A stretch of 64,000 nucleotides of DNA from Symsagittifera roscoffensis. Its lineage: Eukaryota; Xenacoelomorpha; Acoela; Convolutidae. The notes beneath the pieces were generated by a model, which was given only the letters and a program-made list of their open reading frames with translations, searched no databases and was not told the DNA's origin. Of this stretch, positions 20,201 through 31,241 are shown one piece after another (the first letter of the stretch is position 1; the number at the start of each line of letters is the position of its first letter). The translations under genes and the position numbers were made by a program. The stretch covers positions 42,597,430-42,661,429 of the forward strand of contig NC_087065.1 of NCBI RefSeq assembly GCF_963678635.1, given 5' to 3'.

Positions 20201-21190
20201 TAAATTCTTATCCTTTATCATACTGCATGTTGCGCCTGAATCTATAACTAGGTTACCGTCGACTCTTTTAGCCGAGTTGTAAAAGCTAAAATCAGTTTCA
20301 TTAGTTTCAGCTAACAGCTGGTCTTCTCTCACGCTTTTTCTCTCAAATTCCTTCTTACAATCCCTAGCTATGTGTCCTATTTCTAAGCAACTGAAACATT
20401 TTACAGGAGGTCTATCACTAGATGACTGCTTAACCTTATTCACTAACTTAGATCTACAATGAGCTGCTATGTGTCCTGTCTTATTGCACCTAAAACATGT
20501 TTTTATTCTCGAAATAAACGAATGTTCAGTCTCCTCCTTCTCATTTCTATGATCACTTTCAAAGTTTAACAAATCTTTCTTAATTTCGTTCAAACTCTTA
20601 TCATCTTTGCTAAAGTTAACCAAGGTACAAAACGTATTGAACTCTTTTGGTAGGCCTTTAAGAATGATTGACACAAACATCTTTTCACTTAAACCCTCGT
20701 CTACTTCATCTAAATTATACTGCAACTCTTCAGCTCTAGTGATATAATCGACTACACTCTCATTAGCTTTCATTCATATCGAAGTTAAATCTGAAATCAA
20801 TTGCTGCAGTCTAGGTCTCTCGGCGCTTTTGAACCTTTTGGACAAAATTTCCCAAGCCTTACTTCCCTTGCCTTTATAAGGTCTTAAAAACAAAACAGAT
20901 TTTTTGTCTAAACATTGCACCAACTCATACCAAACATGCAATTCTTTTTCACCTAAAATTTCCCTCCCTTTTCTTAAAGATGTCTCTCTCTCTGTTCTAC
21001 AGTAGCATTATTTCTAACACTGGGTGCAAAATCTTTCTCATCTACTTCTCTATTGATAACTTTATTCAATTTAAGATGAAAAATTCTAGCCTCAAATTGC
21101 TCTGCAAAATACAAAAAGTCTTCTTCTTTTCCTGAAAACACTATTCTCTCTGACTTAGACTTTTTTCACCTCAACCGTATTGCTCTGAAC
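20129..21190 (-). pseudogene. gag: Copia gag-protease segment G2
   Basis: Essentially identical to G1. Both segments are 1344 bp between R repeats, and I noticed only two differences, one of which restores the Gly of the second knuckle (CFSCLEIGHIARDC). The same frameshift, the same TGA before MKANESV and the same run-on into repeat R are present, so the lesions predate the duplication. The protein would bind retrotransposon RNA and carry the protease active site (IDSGAT), but it cannot be made full-length. Confidence 0.92.
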
Positions 21191-21544
21191 AAATATATCT
21201 TATGTTCCACGTACTTTTCAATGACCAAAAATTCAGACTATTTTATATCAGCAAACATAACGCAGCGCATAATATAAGTAATCATGTATCTCATTACCTA
21301 AGTCTGATCCAAAACCTAATGGTAAGCGTACTGAATAACACATCAGCGATGTAGCAAAGCTAAGGTTACTTCACAGACTTCATACATAGCAATATATATT
21401 AGCTTAATAGAAATTTTGGAGTGTTTTTTTTTGTGGAACTTCTGTTTTTTAAATCTGATTGGAGTTCAGATCTCGCGGCGCCGGATTACGATCCCCTCAA
21501 GCAACAACAAACATCTACAAATTTTTAAAACACCACATCAAATT

Positions 21545-22927
21545 CCTGTTGGATTTATTAAACAGGTATTATGAAAACGTTTTTTTTTCCAGATGAGATC
21601 TGTTTTTTTTTATTTATTTTTTTTTTATTTTTTTTTTTGAGACGCTTTTTCGAAAAATTCGCTTTCGCAAAAAACTACCCGTCAGATTCTCATAAACGTG
21701 GTACCAATGGATTCAGTAGCGTTTCACCTACCTGCCTGCATAAAATTTAGGGCAATTTTTACCCTACCCCACCACCTACGGTCTTAGAAAAGCTTCACAA
21801 CTCGGTACTTTTTTCACTTTTTGCCCATTTTTTCGGAAATTTACGATTTCCTCAAAAACTACCCGTCCAGATTTAGGATTAAGGGTTTAATCGATAGACC
21901 AGGTTGTAGGAATCCCCATGCACAAGCGGCTGGTCCCTAATTTGCTTAGGGGAAGAGCTATAGACTTAGGAAAAGTCACTTTTTTTGATTTTTTTGCCTA
22001 TTTTTTCGGAAATTATCGATTTCCTCAAAAACTACCCATCCAGATTTAGAATTAAGGGTTTAATCGATAGACCAGGTTGTAGGAAACTCCCATGCACAAG
22101 CGGCTGGTCCCTAATTTGCTTAGGGGAAGAGCTATAGACTTAGGAAAAGTCACTTTTTTGATTTTTTGCCTGTTTTTTCGGAAATTATCGATTTCCTCAA
22201 AAACTACCCATGCAGATTTGAAATTAAGGGTTTAATCGATAGACTAGGTTGTAGGAAACTCCCCCGCACAAGCGGCTGGTCCTTAACTTGCCTAGGGGAA
22301 GAGCTATAGACTTAGGAAAAATCACTTTTTTGATTTTTTTGGCCTTTTTTCAAATCTTTCCGATTTCCTCAAAAACTACCCGTCCAGATTTGGGATTAAA
22401 GGTTTAATCGATAGACCAGGTTGTAGGAACCCCCCCTACACAAACGGCTTGTCCTTAATTTGTCTAGGGGAAGAGCTATACACTTAGGAAAAATTTTTTA
22501 AAAACGTTTTTTGGCATTGGAACAAAGATTCAATATACTTATTGTGTGTATTTCTTAGACAATGGAATCCGCTATGCTTACGTTTTCTCGCTTTTGCTTG
22601 GTGCTATTGGCTTTGTGTTGAGTTTTTTTGTATGGTTCGAAGAAGTCCAACGAGAAGTTGCACGAGTTACGCTAGTTCTCTTTAATCAGGTCGGTTTGTT
22701 CCAGAACGTTTTTGTGATGTCAGTTATAGTCAACATATTATAGTCATATTTGCAATGCTTGGACAAAAGCGTTACCAATGAATGCATAAGCTTCTCCTTC
22801 ACTTTTTTTGCGTAGGAAGGGCGCTATCGACTTGAGAAACCTGAAATTTTAAAACAATTTTAAAATAATCAATATTAAAATAATCAAACAGGTCTCTCCA
22901 GCTTTCAGCTGGGCCCCTAGTGAGTTT
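21545..22927. repeat. Repeat R, copy R3, inserted in the copia leader
   Basis: Has the same architecture as R1 but lacks a 200-bp stretch before its high end. The 8-mer atcaaatt occurs immediately before it (21537-21544) and at 22928-22935, a possible 8-bp target duplication if the repeat ends at cctagtgagttt. The internal ORF at 22546-22743 is identical to that of R1. Confidence 0.75.
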
Positions 22928-22935
22928 ATCAAATT

Positions 22936-23128
22936 GAACAGTTTGTCAGTTTCTATCTATCACTGTTTTTTCTCTTTCTCTCTCTCTCTCACTTTCTTTC
23001 TCTGTGTGTATCTCTTTCGTTTGCTTCTGTCAGCTTTCCGTGTGACTCGAGACTTCACTGATCACTGAATTGTCTCAATGCCCTGTCTCACTGACTCTTT
23101 GTATTGCTCTGTTGTCTGTCTGCCAGTT
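22936..23128 (-). other. Copia 5' leader with (tc)n microsatellite
   Basis: Between the primer site and R3: contains a ctctctctctctc run (22975-22992) and gtctgtctgcc motifs; no ORF. Confidence 0.6.
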
Positions 23129-23243
23129 CACAGTTAAAGTCACAAAAAAAAAGACAAACGAGGAAAAAGTCAAAAAGAAGACTTCTTTTTGACTTCTTTT
23201 TGACTTTTTCCTCGTTTGTCTTTTTTTTGTGACTTTAACTGTG
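23129..23243. repeat. Near-perfect long inverted repeat in the copia leader
   Basis: Arms of about 48 bp (cacagttaaagtcac... and its complement ...gtgactttaactgtg) surround a short centre near 23185. The arms differ only by one base in the A/T run. It would form a long hairpin in the RNA. Confidence 0.9.
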
Positions 23244-23320
23244 TCAACACTTTACAGCTTGCTCTCTCAGTATTTTTTCGTTAAGTCAATCAATCTTGAC
23301 TTCTGACATTTATTTTAGCA

Positions 23321-23335
23321 GCTGGGCCCATAACC
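23321..23335 (-). promoter_or_regulatory. Copia primer-binding site (internal tRNA-iMet type)
   Basis: On the minus strand ggttatgggcccagc directly follows the 5' LTR. This is the complement of the anticodon-stem part of initiator tRNA-Met, the primer known for Drosophila copia. Confidence 0.9.
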
Positions 23336-23576
23336 TTTCACAGGTTGGCAGCAAAATTAGATATAATCAACAGTTAAATTAGAAAGCGATAAAAGAGTAG
23401 TAAATCAACTTCTATATATATGGAAAGTTAACCGCCTGTTGAGATCTGATCTCGTGATATGACATCGCGCGATATCGCGTGACATCGTGCGATATCCAAT
23501 CTTGTTCTTATTTTGAACCAAAAAGTGGGAAATGACTTCTCTATAAAGTGAGAAGTCATTTCTCCGAGACTTAACA
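23336..23576 (-). repeat. Copia 5' LTR
   Basis: 241 bp, starts tgttaagtctcgg and ends ctgtgaaa (minus sense), ending before the primer site. It pairs with 14941-15185. Confidence 0.92.
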
Positions 23577-23581
23577 CCTTG
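23577..23581. repeat. Right 5-bp target duplication (ccttg) of the copia element
   Basis: Matches 14936-14940. After it the sequence rejoins copy A at tagaccagcatgg, exactly as in copy B at 30243. Confidence 0.9.
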
Positions 23582-25397
23582 TAGACCAGCATGGTTTCCA
23601 TGTAACAATCTAATAGCCTTTTTTAGATAGTTTTGAATAATTTCTCCAACTAGTTTTGAGCGCTTTATCAGGGTCTTTTCTCCTTGTGAAATATTAATTA
23701 TTAGCTGCTGTTAGTAGAGAAGGTATGGTTGTGCATAATTAAGCAAGGTTTGGAGTGATTTTGCTCAAGTGATGGATGGTTCCCAGAAGCTCTTTAGTTA
23801 CTTGAACGTTTTTCGTGTTTGTTGTTTTACTGAGGCTTCCGTATTCTCTTAATGGCGGTTGCGCCGAACTCATTGATTACAAAGCCGAGCTATTCGACTT
23901 CTTTGCGTCCGATTTTGCACTTATTCACTGAGATTACCATATTTTTGCTGTCTAAATGTCCTTCTGATTCGTTTTGGTGCCATGGGATATATTCAAAAAA
24001 GCGTCTTAAACTGCAAATGTTCGATTTATTTCGTTCAGTATAAATTAAATGGCGTTCTAGAAATATGTGGGCGTATCTGTTATTCCCTGGAGTTCCAATT
24101 AAAACTGGTAAGTACTTGAAGCTTGTCCTCCTATGATGTTGAAAATAAAAGATTTTTTGTTGTTACTTTTAGTTCAAGTTAGCTACACGCGCAACAGGTC
24201 AACTGCAGAGAAATATTAGGATTCCAATTTAGCTGAGCCTTTTGTACCGATTGAGTTGAATTGTTCAATAGTACGTCTGTTTTGGTGTCTGAAACTTACC
24301 TTTGTGGATTTCTTGAATAATTTTTATGGAGTCTATTGTTTACCCACCAAGACGCTGGTATTTTTAAAAATGTATAGTAGGGCTAAAAGTTTATGTTCAA
24401 TGTCCTTCTCTAGACTTACTATATGTCGCGATCAAATAGAAAGTTTGTTTTTCTTCACCTCTTCCTGATTACAACTGATAATTCATCTACCCTTTCGTTG
24501 CAGCTATTTGTGGTCGGCAAAAATATTTAAATGAAAAATGAGGTTCTTTTGGTCTCTTATTCTGGTACATAGTTTGGTTTTCTCTGTTGCTGAAGTTGGA
24601 CCCCAGTCAAATGAAGGGCGTTTACCACATTGTGTTTGCTCTTCGGTCAATAAATGATGCGTTGATGGCTGTCCACCATCCCAACTCGATTGTTATTTAC
24701 CCGTTGTACCAAACCTCTATATTGGCGTCATTGTTTTTTGTTTGTGTCATGCTGACGTTGCTGACTTTTTTAAGTTATTTAGCATTCTCTGTATTACGAT
24801 TTACGATGTTGTTGAACACGTGTCTACGATGAAAACTAGATAAATGTTGGCGGACCTTACTTTTAGTTTCAGATCCATGCTGTCAAGTTCTTGAACCGCA
24901 TTTTGTTTCGAAACTATGATTGTGTCATGCCCGCTTGTAGATAGTTGACGTATGCTGTAGTTTCTAATTCTTGCATCTTATTGTATTTAAGTCGTTTTGT
25001 CTTGAAAGGCGTTTGTTTCTGCATAGTTTTCAAAATGAACACGCTTTATGCAATTTTTGAAGACATTGTGAGCTGCCAGACAAGCCTGGATATGGCCTGG
25101 TCCGCATGGATTCCTACACTTGAAGCTGAGTTTCTGACGTTTGCCCTTGTTAGCTCTCTGAGGTTTTTGGATTGATCCTGGTCGTCGTCTCCCTCGTTGA
25201 ATTGTTTGGTAGGTTCCACAACTTCTGATTATTTCAGCTAGTTCTGATTTCAATTGCATTGTGATTGCGTTGTCCTGTTTTGCCTTGTTTTTCTGATTTG
25301 TTGTTGATTTTCCAATCTTTTTTTTCATTTCGTGTTGCGTAACCAAAAGCATTTTAGAGGTTTTTGTCTGCAGGCAATTTAAAGTTTGTGGGACCAT
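23582..25397 (-). pseudogene. gag-pol: Minus-strand gypsy gag-pol relic, nucleocapsid to RT, copy A
   Basis: Reading down the minus strand: a nucleocapsid-like frame at 24987-25397 with the gypsy knuckle pattern (CGPGHIQACLAAHNVFKNC, partly mutated), a protease remnant VFIVDTCSTTS (DTG mutated to DTC) near 24800, and an RT thumb-like block (NKCKIGRKEVE, then LGFVINEFGA) near 23900 with a TAG between. The RNase H continuation lies past the copia element at 14935. Most of the intervening frame is lost to stops. Confidence 0.6.
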
Positions 25398-25787
25398 GAG
25401 TAATATAATAAAAAATTGTTTCCAAACGATATCTAGTTACAAAGTTATTTATAAAAATTTATAAATACAAAATAGAATCGTTTGGGAGAACACCATTAAG
25501 CCAACAAGGCCCGTTTTCAGGTGTCTCATTAAGCGGAGAACAAAAAAGTACTTAAGTTCTGTGATCCAAAGCAATGGATTTTCTACCGGTAACCATTTAT
25601 TAAACGTAAAACCTCTTTATTAGCACCTTTGTTGTGTGTTGTGGGAGCCCTGTAAAGTTTACTGCTTGTAAGCTTGAGTCTTTGCATACTGTGCATACTG
25701 AAAAATGAGAGGGGGGTTGAGTGGATAAGAATCATTTTGTTTTCCAGAATTTAGGCAAGTTAATTTGACGCTGTTTTTGTTAGCTCT
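25398..25787 (-). mobile_element. LINE 3'-end fragment, minus strand, present only in copy A
   Basis: 25410-25640, read on the minus strand, matches the 3' UTR of the LINE at 35905-36130 (ggttttacgtt, ccattgc.ttggat, gagacacctga, gggccttgttggct, aaataactttgtaacta). Copy B lacks 25332-25787 (its sequence goes from catttc to cccctaacc), so this is an insertion in A or a deletion in B. Upstream parts are too diverged to align. Confidence 0.65.
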
Positions 25788-26932
25788 CCCCTAACCTAGT
25801 AGTAAAAATTTAGCTCCTCCACAGTAGAATTTTATTATATTACGACTATTCGTTGATGCTGATCTTAGCAACCCAAGTTTAGCAACCCTTTATAGTAAAA
25901 ATCCAATGCTGCGCTTTAATCTTTCCTAACCAGCTACAAATAGGATAGGTTGTTTAGGATAACTAAAGCTACCCGGGTTGAAGCCCTACGGTTAATTATT
26001 GCTTTTTCTCTAGTATCCTATTTATTGCTATCTTCCTGCGCTGATTCATGTATAATTCAGAGTTTTTTGCATAGCTAAACCCTTGAATGGTTTAGGGCTG
26101 TTTCAGTAAGGATTCTGTGAAAAATCAGAGCTAAAACTTAAAAAATTTTAACTCATTCAAGTGAGAATGTGCTAAATAAACCCTATAACATACAGAAAAT
26201 TACAGATTAGTGGCGCATATGTGTCTCCCTGTATCGGCCCAGGGTGTCTCCCGGTTTTTGTTCATTTTGACAGGTTATTTATTGCTGTTTCAATGCAAAA
26301 ATTAGCTAAATTAGCTATAAATTAGCTATAATCTATCGATAAAACTTGCCATCGTGGCAATGAACATCGATAACTCATAAATGGCGATCGCTGTTTTCTC
26401 ATTTTTTATTTGATAATTCTCAATGTGAACTCAATCCGGGTAGGTTATTATGAGCTCGATAAATTATTCTAGAAAATGAATCCCAATTGCATTGAGGCAA
26501 ACTAGTTCGGCTAATCTTGAAATTTGGAAACGCAAGTGTTTGTAATCATGTACCTACACTACGAACCAACATTTAGCAACGTTTCAGAAAAAAGTTACAA
26601 AATCCCAGGTGGGTACGCAAATTTTTCCCAAGCCTATAACCAAACACTATATTATCAATTCATCCCGTACCCAACGGAGGCTGTTTTTCTAGAATAATTT
26701 TTTTATAGATTATCAAGGCTAGTTTTCTCCTATTTTTTGCGCGGAAATGATCTATTTCTTTTCTAGATTAGGAATCGACCATTTCTGGAAAGAAATAACC
26801 AGAAATCAGTTCACTGCTCAGCCGCAACGAGATAAACCAGCTTCGAGTATACACAATAACAGAAGCAATACAATGCAAATTACTAATTGTTATAACAAGT
26901 GTTTTTTTGCTAAAACTAGCAAGCATCAGCAA
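25788..26932. other. Unidentified noncoding repeat shared with copy B
   Basis: Corresponds to 37230-38353. No gene found. It contains ttagctaaattagctataaattagctata and cgataaaacttgccatcg/cgataactcataaatggcgatcg palindrome-rich stretches. A 64-codon frame at 26747-26941 is kept in both copies only because they are duplicates. Confidence 0.5.
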
Positions 26933-27010
26933 GGGCTGTAGCATAGTGATTAGCACAACGGCCTAGAAAACTGAAGGTCAGGGGTTTGAACGTCATCAGG
27001 AGACTTTTTT
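26933..27010 (+). ncRNA. tRNA-like SINE head, copy A
   Basis: gggctgtagcatagtgatta has an A-box-like tagcatagtgattagc. A possible anticodon loop ctagaaa (AGA, Ser-like) follows, then a B-box-like ggggtttgaacg, and a T6 run at 27005-27010 that could stop RNA polymerase III. The acceptor ends do not pair, so this is not a functional tRNA. It is repeated at 38354-38430. Confidence 0.5.
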
Positions 27011-27401
27011 ATAGCTAGAAATATCCTAAGTTTAGCTAACTTCTGAGCAGAACTAAGATGAGATATAAAGATTTTAAAGAAAATCTCTGCCTTATTTCAA
27101 TTTTTCAATATTAATTTTTGACCAGAAATTAAATTAGATATAAAGTATTTCAGGTCAGAAATATAGAAGTTTCTCGGTACGGGATTGGAACTGTTCTATT
27201 ATGGGCAAGCGTAAGCTGTAAATTGCTCAAGGGTCTATAATGGCACGGAGCCCTAGCTTTTCACATCAACTCCTTAAAGACGCAAAATATTACAGTTAAT
27301 CTTGTGGCCGCAGTAAGAAACCATAAAAATCAATTTTTCAAAGCCTTACTTGAAAAACTTTTTAAAGTTTTTTAAACTAATAAATATACGTTGCAAGTGT
27401 T
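27011..27401. other. Unidentified tail of copy A
   Basis: Follows the tRNA-like head and could be the body of a SINE. It includes the ttaaattagatataaagtatttcagg motif also seen at 10360. No gene. Confidence 0.4.
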
Positions 27402-27496
27402 AATCTATGTAGATCTCGGCAAGAAAACTATTTATTCAAGAACCAATTCTTTGGAATTGCAATTAGTTTTCCATCAAGATACCCATCGGATATCAC

Positions 27497-28206
27497 ATGG
27501 CGCAGCCAGCAGGATTCTCAGTTCAGGACAACCGCACTAATAGGGGAACACTATTTTTTTGTCCTTCAGCAAACTTGGACTCACTGTAGCAATTCCAAAT
27601 CTAGTTAGAGCAATTTCTAATGGCAGTCACGGTGAAAGAAAATGTCAAACCAGAAATTATGCTAGAGGATCCCAAAGAATTACTGAGAGAACGGCCAACA
27701 ACACCAGAAACACCACGAGATCCAGAAGACGCAACTGCGAGAACAGCTAGAGATCTCAGAGACAAATTAGCAAGAGACCGAGTGACACTTGAGAACGAAG
27801 AGAGAAGAGCACGTGGGCCAAGGGTTGGCCACAACATTTACTATAACGAAGTACAGAAGAAGCTTGTTTCCAGACTAATCCTCTCTTTAGGAACGGAAGA
27901 GAAGAAGAGGTTCTTACAAAAAAAACCTCATGTAGAAGTATCCGATAATTCTTTCAGGGAAATCGTTGAACTAGCATCGAGTTCAAGCCAGAAGGTAAAT
28001 GTGTAATGTATGAAAGGTACAAACTCTTCCCAAGAATGCAGGAACAAGGAGAGACCTTAGAGGCATTCCAAGCGGCGCTAACTGCTCAAGCAGCAAGATC
28101 GGAGTTAGGGACCCCAGAGGATGAAATTGTTCGTGACTTCTTCATATCTAAGATGAAAAACATGACTTTACAAGACACTCTTACTTTCGAGACACTTGCG
28201 CCCTAG
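27497..28206 (+). pseudogene. gag: Gypsy gag fragment, copy B
   Basis: ATG 27497 lies on the primer site at 27498-27513 and starts MAQPAGFSVQDNR. It has the same two TAG codons as copy A, then the 128-codon frame at 27620-28006 (VGHNIYYNEVQKKLVSRLI) and, after a frameshift, YERYKLFPRMQEQGETLEAF at 28006-28206, which ends in a TAG (cgccctag) where copy A has Glu (cgcccgag). Shared lesions date the gag death before the duplication. Confidence 0.85.
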
Positions 28207-28329
28207 GAAGTTTTCAAAAGAGCCATAAAATTCTACCACAATGGCGTTTCAAAAGACGAATGCAGCAACGGTTGCAGGGACGAGTACTAATTATAATATT
28301 TGTAGTAGAAAATAAAAAATATTTGACAG

Positions 28330-28565
28330 GTGTTTTTTCAGTTTTTTTGGTCCGATAGTGCCTCATGGTCTTACTTTTTTTTTACAATTAGTGTCAATTT
28401 TTTCTTGTCCAACCAATCATTTACTTGAAGCAAAGCCGATTGATGTGCGAGAGCAAAATAGTTTTCGTTGTTTGTGGATATCAGAACAGTGTCATCAGCA
28501 TACAAAAATACCCCCAGGTTTTTGTGGCCATTTGAAGATCGCTTATCGTTTAACAGTTGGTTTGC
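28330..28565 (-). pseudogene. LINE reverse transcriptase fragment, copy B
   Basis: Counterpart of 13130-13345. On the minus strand it keeps STNNENYFALAHQSALLEVND and LVGQEKIDTNC-type sequence. It matches the RT thumb of the LINE at 34895-35110. Confidence 0.75.
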
Positions 28566-28639
28566 TATGGCTGATGTGATTTTTTTCTTGCTAGTTGTGC
28601 TCTTTTTGTCTTAGTGACACATGGTTTGAATAGCCTCTG

Positions 28640-30923
28640 TAGGCCTATTGCACATCCAATTTATTTATCGATTGTTATTTGGTGTCCTGGAGGTTCTTTG
28701 GTGACTGACGTTTTTGGTTGGTTGTTTCTCTGGTATCTGTTTTCTCGGTGAGTCCTCCCGTTGGTTGTCCATTTTTTGTCTCTAGGACTGACACAAGTGG
28801 TTTTTCTTTTGGTAAATGTCCTTTTGCAATTAAGTCTTTTGTTGCTGATGGTCCACGCTCATCGTACACCCTCGAGGCGGTAAGCCATCTTGTATGGTTA
28901 CTCTTGAACGTTTTCTGGCCTGCCCCCAGATCCATGCGATATGTGGTCAATAGAGTACGATTTCAATTGTTTTGATTTCTGCCCGAACACTCCAGGGTTT
29001 TTGTTTTTCTTGCAAAAATAACCGATTTTATTATAGCCACATGTTTGATTATTTTTCTTCTTTCGAGGTCCATCGAATGGTCCTGATTTTTAAAGTTATT
29101 ATTGGTTTCCTTACTCATTTTTGTGTAGAAAAAATTGTATTACTTTTACTATGCAATATGGTTTTACGCTAAATATGGCGCGCACTAATTGGAATGTTCT
29201 CGAAAAGTCTCCTGGCGAACTCTTCATCACTGCTCTGAAATTCAATTGAAACAGTTGGCTTTTCCTGTTTATTTTGCTGTAGTGCAATCTTAGGTTTTTC
29301 TATGCCTCTGTTGGAATTGGCTATTGTGGGCTCTTCTACGACGCCCCTCTGTTGATTTTATGTGCTCTGTTGCGTTATATCCTCCTAAGTTGGGACTCAA
29401 GCAGCTCGCACCTCACGTATATTTCAAGTGCACTGGGTCAATTAGTGTTTTTTTTTCAGCTGTTTCGGTACAACAGCTTGTTGAGCGTAAGATTTTTTCG
29501 TTCACTGATAACTTGTTCCTCAGAATGTAAAAAAAGGCGAACGTCGATTTTTCATAATTCCTTCGTTCGGAAGGTGATTTGTGTTGGTTACGGTATGACA
29601 TCATTAAAAAAAATCACAAAAACATGAAAATTTCCGGCGGCAGTTTTACGAATAAATTGCTGAGCTAGGCATAAATTATAGGAAAATCTTATATTGGATT
29701 GGTTTTGACCACTTTGCTTTTCCCAGTTTTTATTTCAAACGGGAATGCCCTATTGGAGGTTTTATTTGCGCATTGTTTGAATGTTTTCTAGCATTTTTGA
29801 ATTGATTTTGGGCAGCTTGATGTTAAAACATGACTTCTATTAGTGAATACAATGTCTTGCAATCGAATTTGAAGTTGCAGAATTTTTGCTTAGCTGGAGT
29901 TTTGTTTGGCTTGATTTCCGTTTGGATTTCGTTCATCTTAAGGTTAGCCGTTGCGTTGTCTTAATTTTGTAAGAATGAGATGAATTTTTTGGTTTGTGCT
30001 ACGACAAAAGTTATCCTGAGTGAGCTGAAGTCTTGTAATTTGCCCACGGGATCTCCTGATATATGTTATCAATAAGGATCATTTCACTACTTAACAAGTT
30101 TTTGATATCAAAATCCTTATGCAAAAAGTAAAAGCTATCTATCCCCCCTGGTTTGACGATTAAAAAATTTAATAACTATGCAATTGTAGTCCATTTATCC
30201 TCTGATGCGAGTGAGGCTCCAATACCATCTCTGCCTGCCTTGTAGACCAGCATGGTTTCCATGTAACAATCTAATAGCCTTTTTTAGATAGTTTTGAATA
30301 ATTTCTCCAACTAGTTTTGAGCGCTTTATCAGGATCTTTTCTCCTTGTGAAATTTTAATTATTAGCTGCTGTTAGTAGAGCAGGTATGGTTGTGCATAAT
30401 TAAGCAAGGTTTGGAGTGATTTTGCTTAAGTGATGGATGGTTCCCAGAAGCTCTTTAGTTACTTGAACGTTTTTCGTGTTTGTTGTTTTACTGAGGCTTC
30501 CGTATTCTCTTAATGGCGGTTGCGCCGAACTCATTGATTACAAATCCGAGCTATTCGACTTCTTTGCGTCCGATTTTGCACTTATTCACTGAGATTACCA
30601 TATTTTTGCTGTCTAAATGTCCTTCTGATTCGTTTTGGTGCCATGGGATATATTCAAAAAAGCGTCTTAAACTGCAAATGTTTGATTTATTTCGTTCAGT
30701 ATAAATTAAATGGCGTTCTAAAAATATGTGGGCGTATCTGTTTTTCCCTGGAGTTCCAATTAAAACTGGTAAGTACCTGAAGCTTGTCCTCCTATGATGT
30801 TGAAAATGAAAGATTTTTTGTTGTTACTTTAAGTTCAAGTTAGCTACACGCGCAACAGGTCAACTGCAGAGAAATATTAGGATCCCAATTCGGCCGAGCC
30901 TTTTGTACCGATTGATTTGAATT
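28640..30923 (-). pseudogene. pol: Minus-strand gypsy pol relic, copy B, uninterrupted by copia
   Basis: Corresponds to 13400-14935 joined directly to 23582-24240. It shows the RT-RNase H junction unbroken, with the empty copia site at 30238-30242. Blocks visible include NKCKIGRKEVE-like sequence near 30540-30600, a GIGASLAS-like RNase H motif near 30200, and the tail block at 28675-28950. All frames carry stops. Confidence 0.55.
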
Positions 30924-31241
30924 TAATTCAACTTAAAAATAGGTCGGTTGACCTTGCAAATGTTCTAAACGTTTTTTTTTCTCGCGTGTTTCGAAACGAC
31001 AAAGAAAAGATCAAACAATAAAAAATTTAAATGACAAAATTACGAATCTAACCCCCCAAATTGAATCAAACCTCAAATTAATTCAAAACAATGGCAAATT
31101 CGGAAGCCTTGATAAATTGATAAGCCCTGATTGTTACCAAAAATTCTCAGATAATTTCCCACACTGAGTAATTATCTCAGACGTTTAAAAAAAGCAATTC
31201 TTCCTTGATTTTTTTTTGTTATCAATTTGAGTATTTGTTAT

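Larger units (their letters stand above)
14941..23576 (-). mobile_element. Copia LTR retrotransposon, rearranged, 8.6 kb
   Basis: Oriented on the minus strand: 5' LTR 23336-23576, copia-type primer site, leader, repeat R3, gag-protease G2, repeat R2, gag-protease G1, repeat R1, a post-protease pol piece, purine tract and 3' LTR 14941-15185. A 5-bp target duplication (ccttg) and an empty site in copy B prove the boundaries. Integrase, RT and RNase H are absent, so it is internally deleted and non-autonomous. The R-G unit is duplicated with a period of 2716 bp. Confidence 0.93.
12167..27401. repeat. Tandem segmental duplication, copy A (about 6.2 kb plus insertions)
   Basis: Starts at aatctatgtagatctcggc and ends at ttgcaagtgtt, immediately followed by copy B starting with the same aatctatgtag. 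Copy A contains a gypsy gag piece (plus), a LINE RT scrap (minus), a gypsy pol relic (minus), the copia insertion (14941-23576) and about 1.5 kb of unidentified sequence with a tRNA-like head. Both copies share the same TAG codons in gag, so the block was already dead when duplicated. Confidence 0.9.

Noticed and set aside
26747-26941. 64-codon ORF conserved between 26747 and 38168
   Set aside because: Conservation follows from the tandem duplication. The opposite strand has an equally long frame, and no codon-position bias is visible.
26933-27004. Functional tRNA-Ser gene
   Set aside because: The acceptor-stem ends do not pair and the T-arm is weak. It fits a SINE head better.
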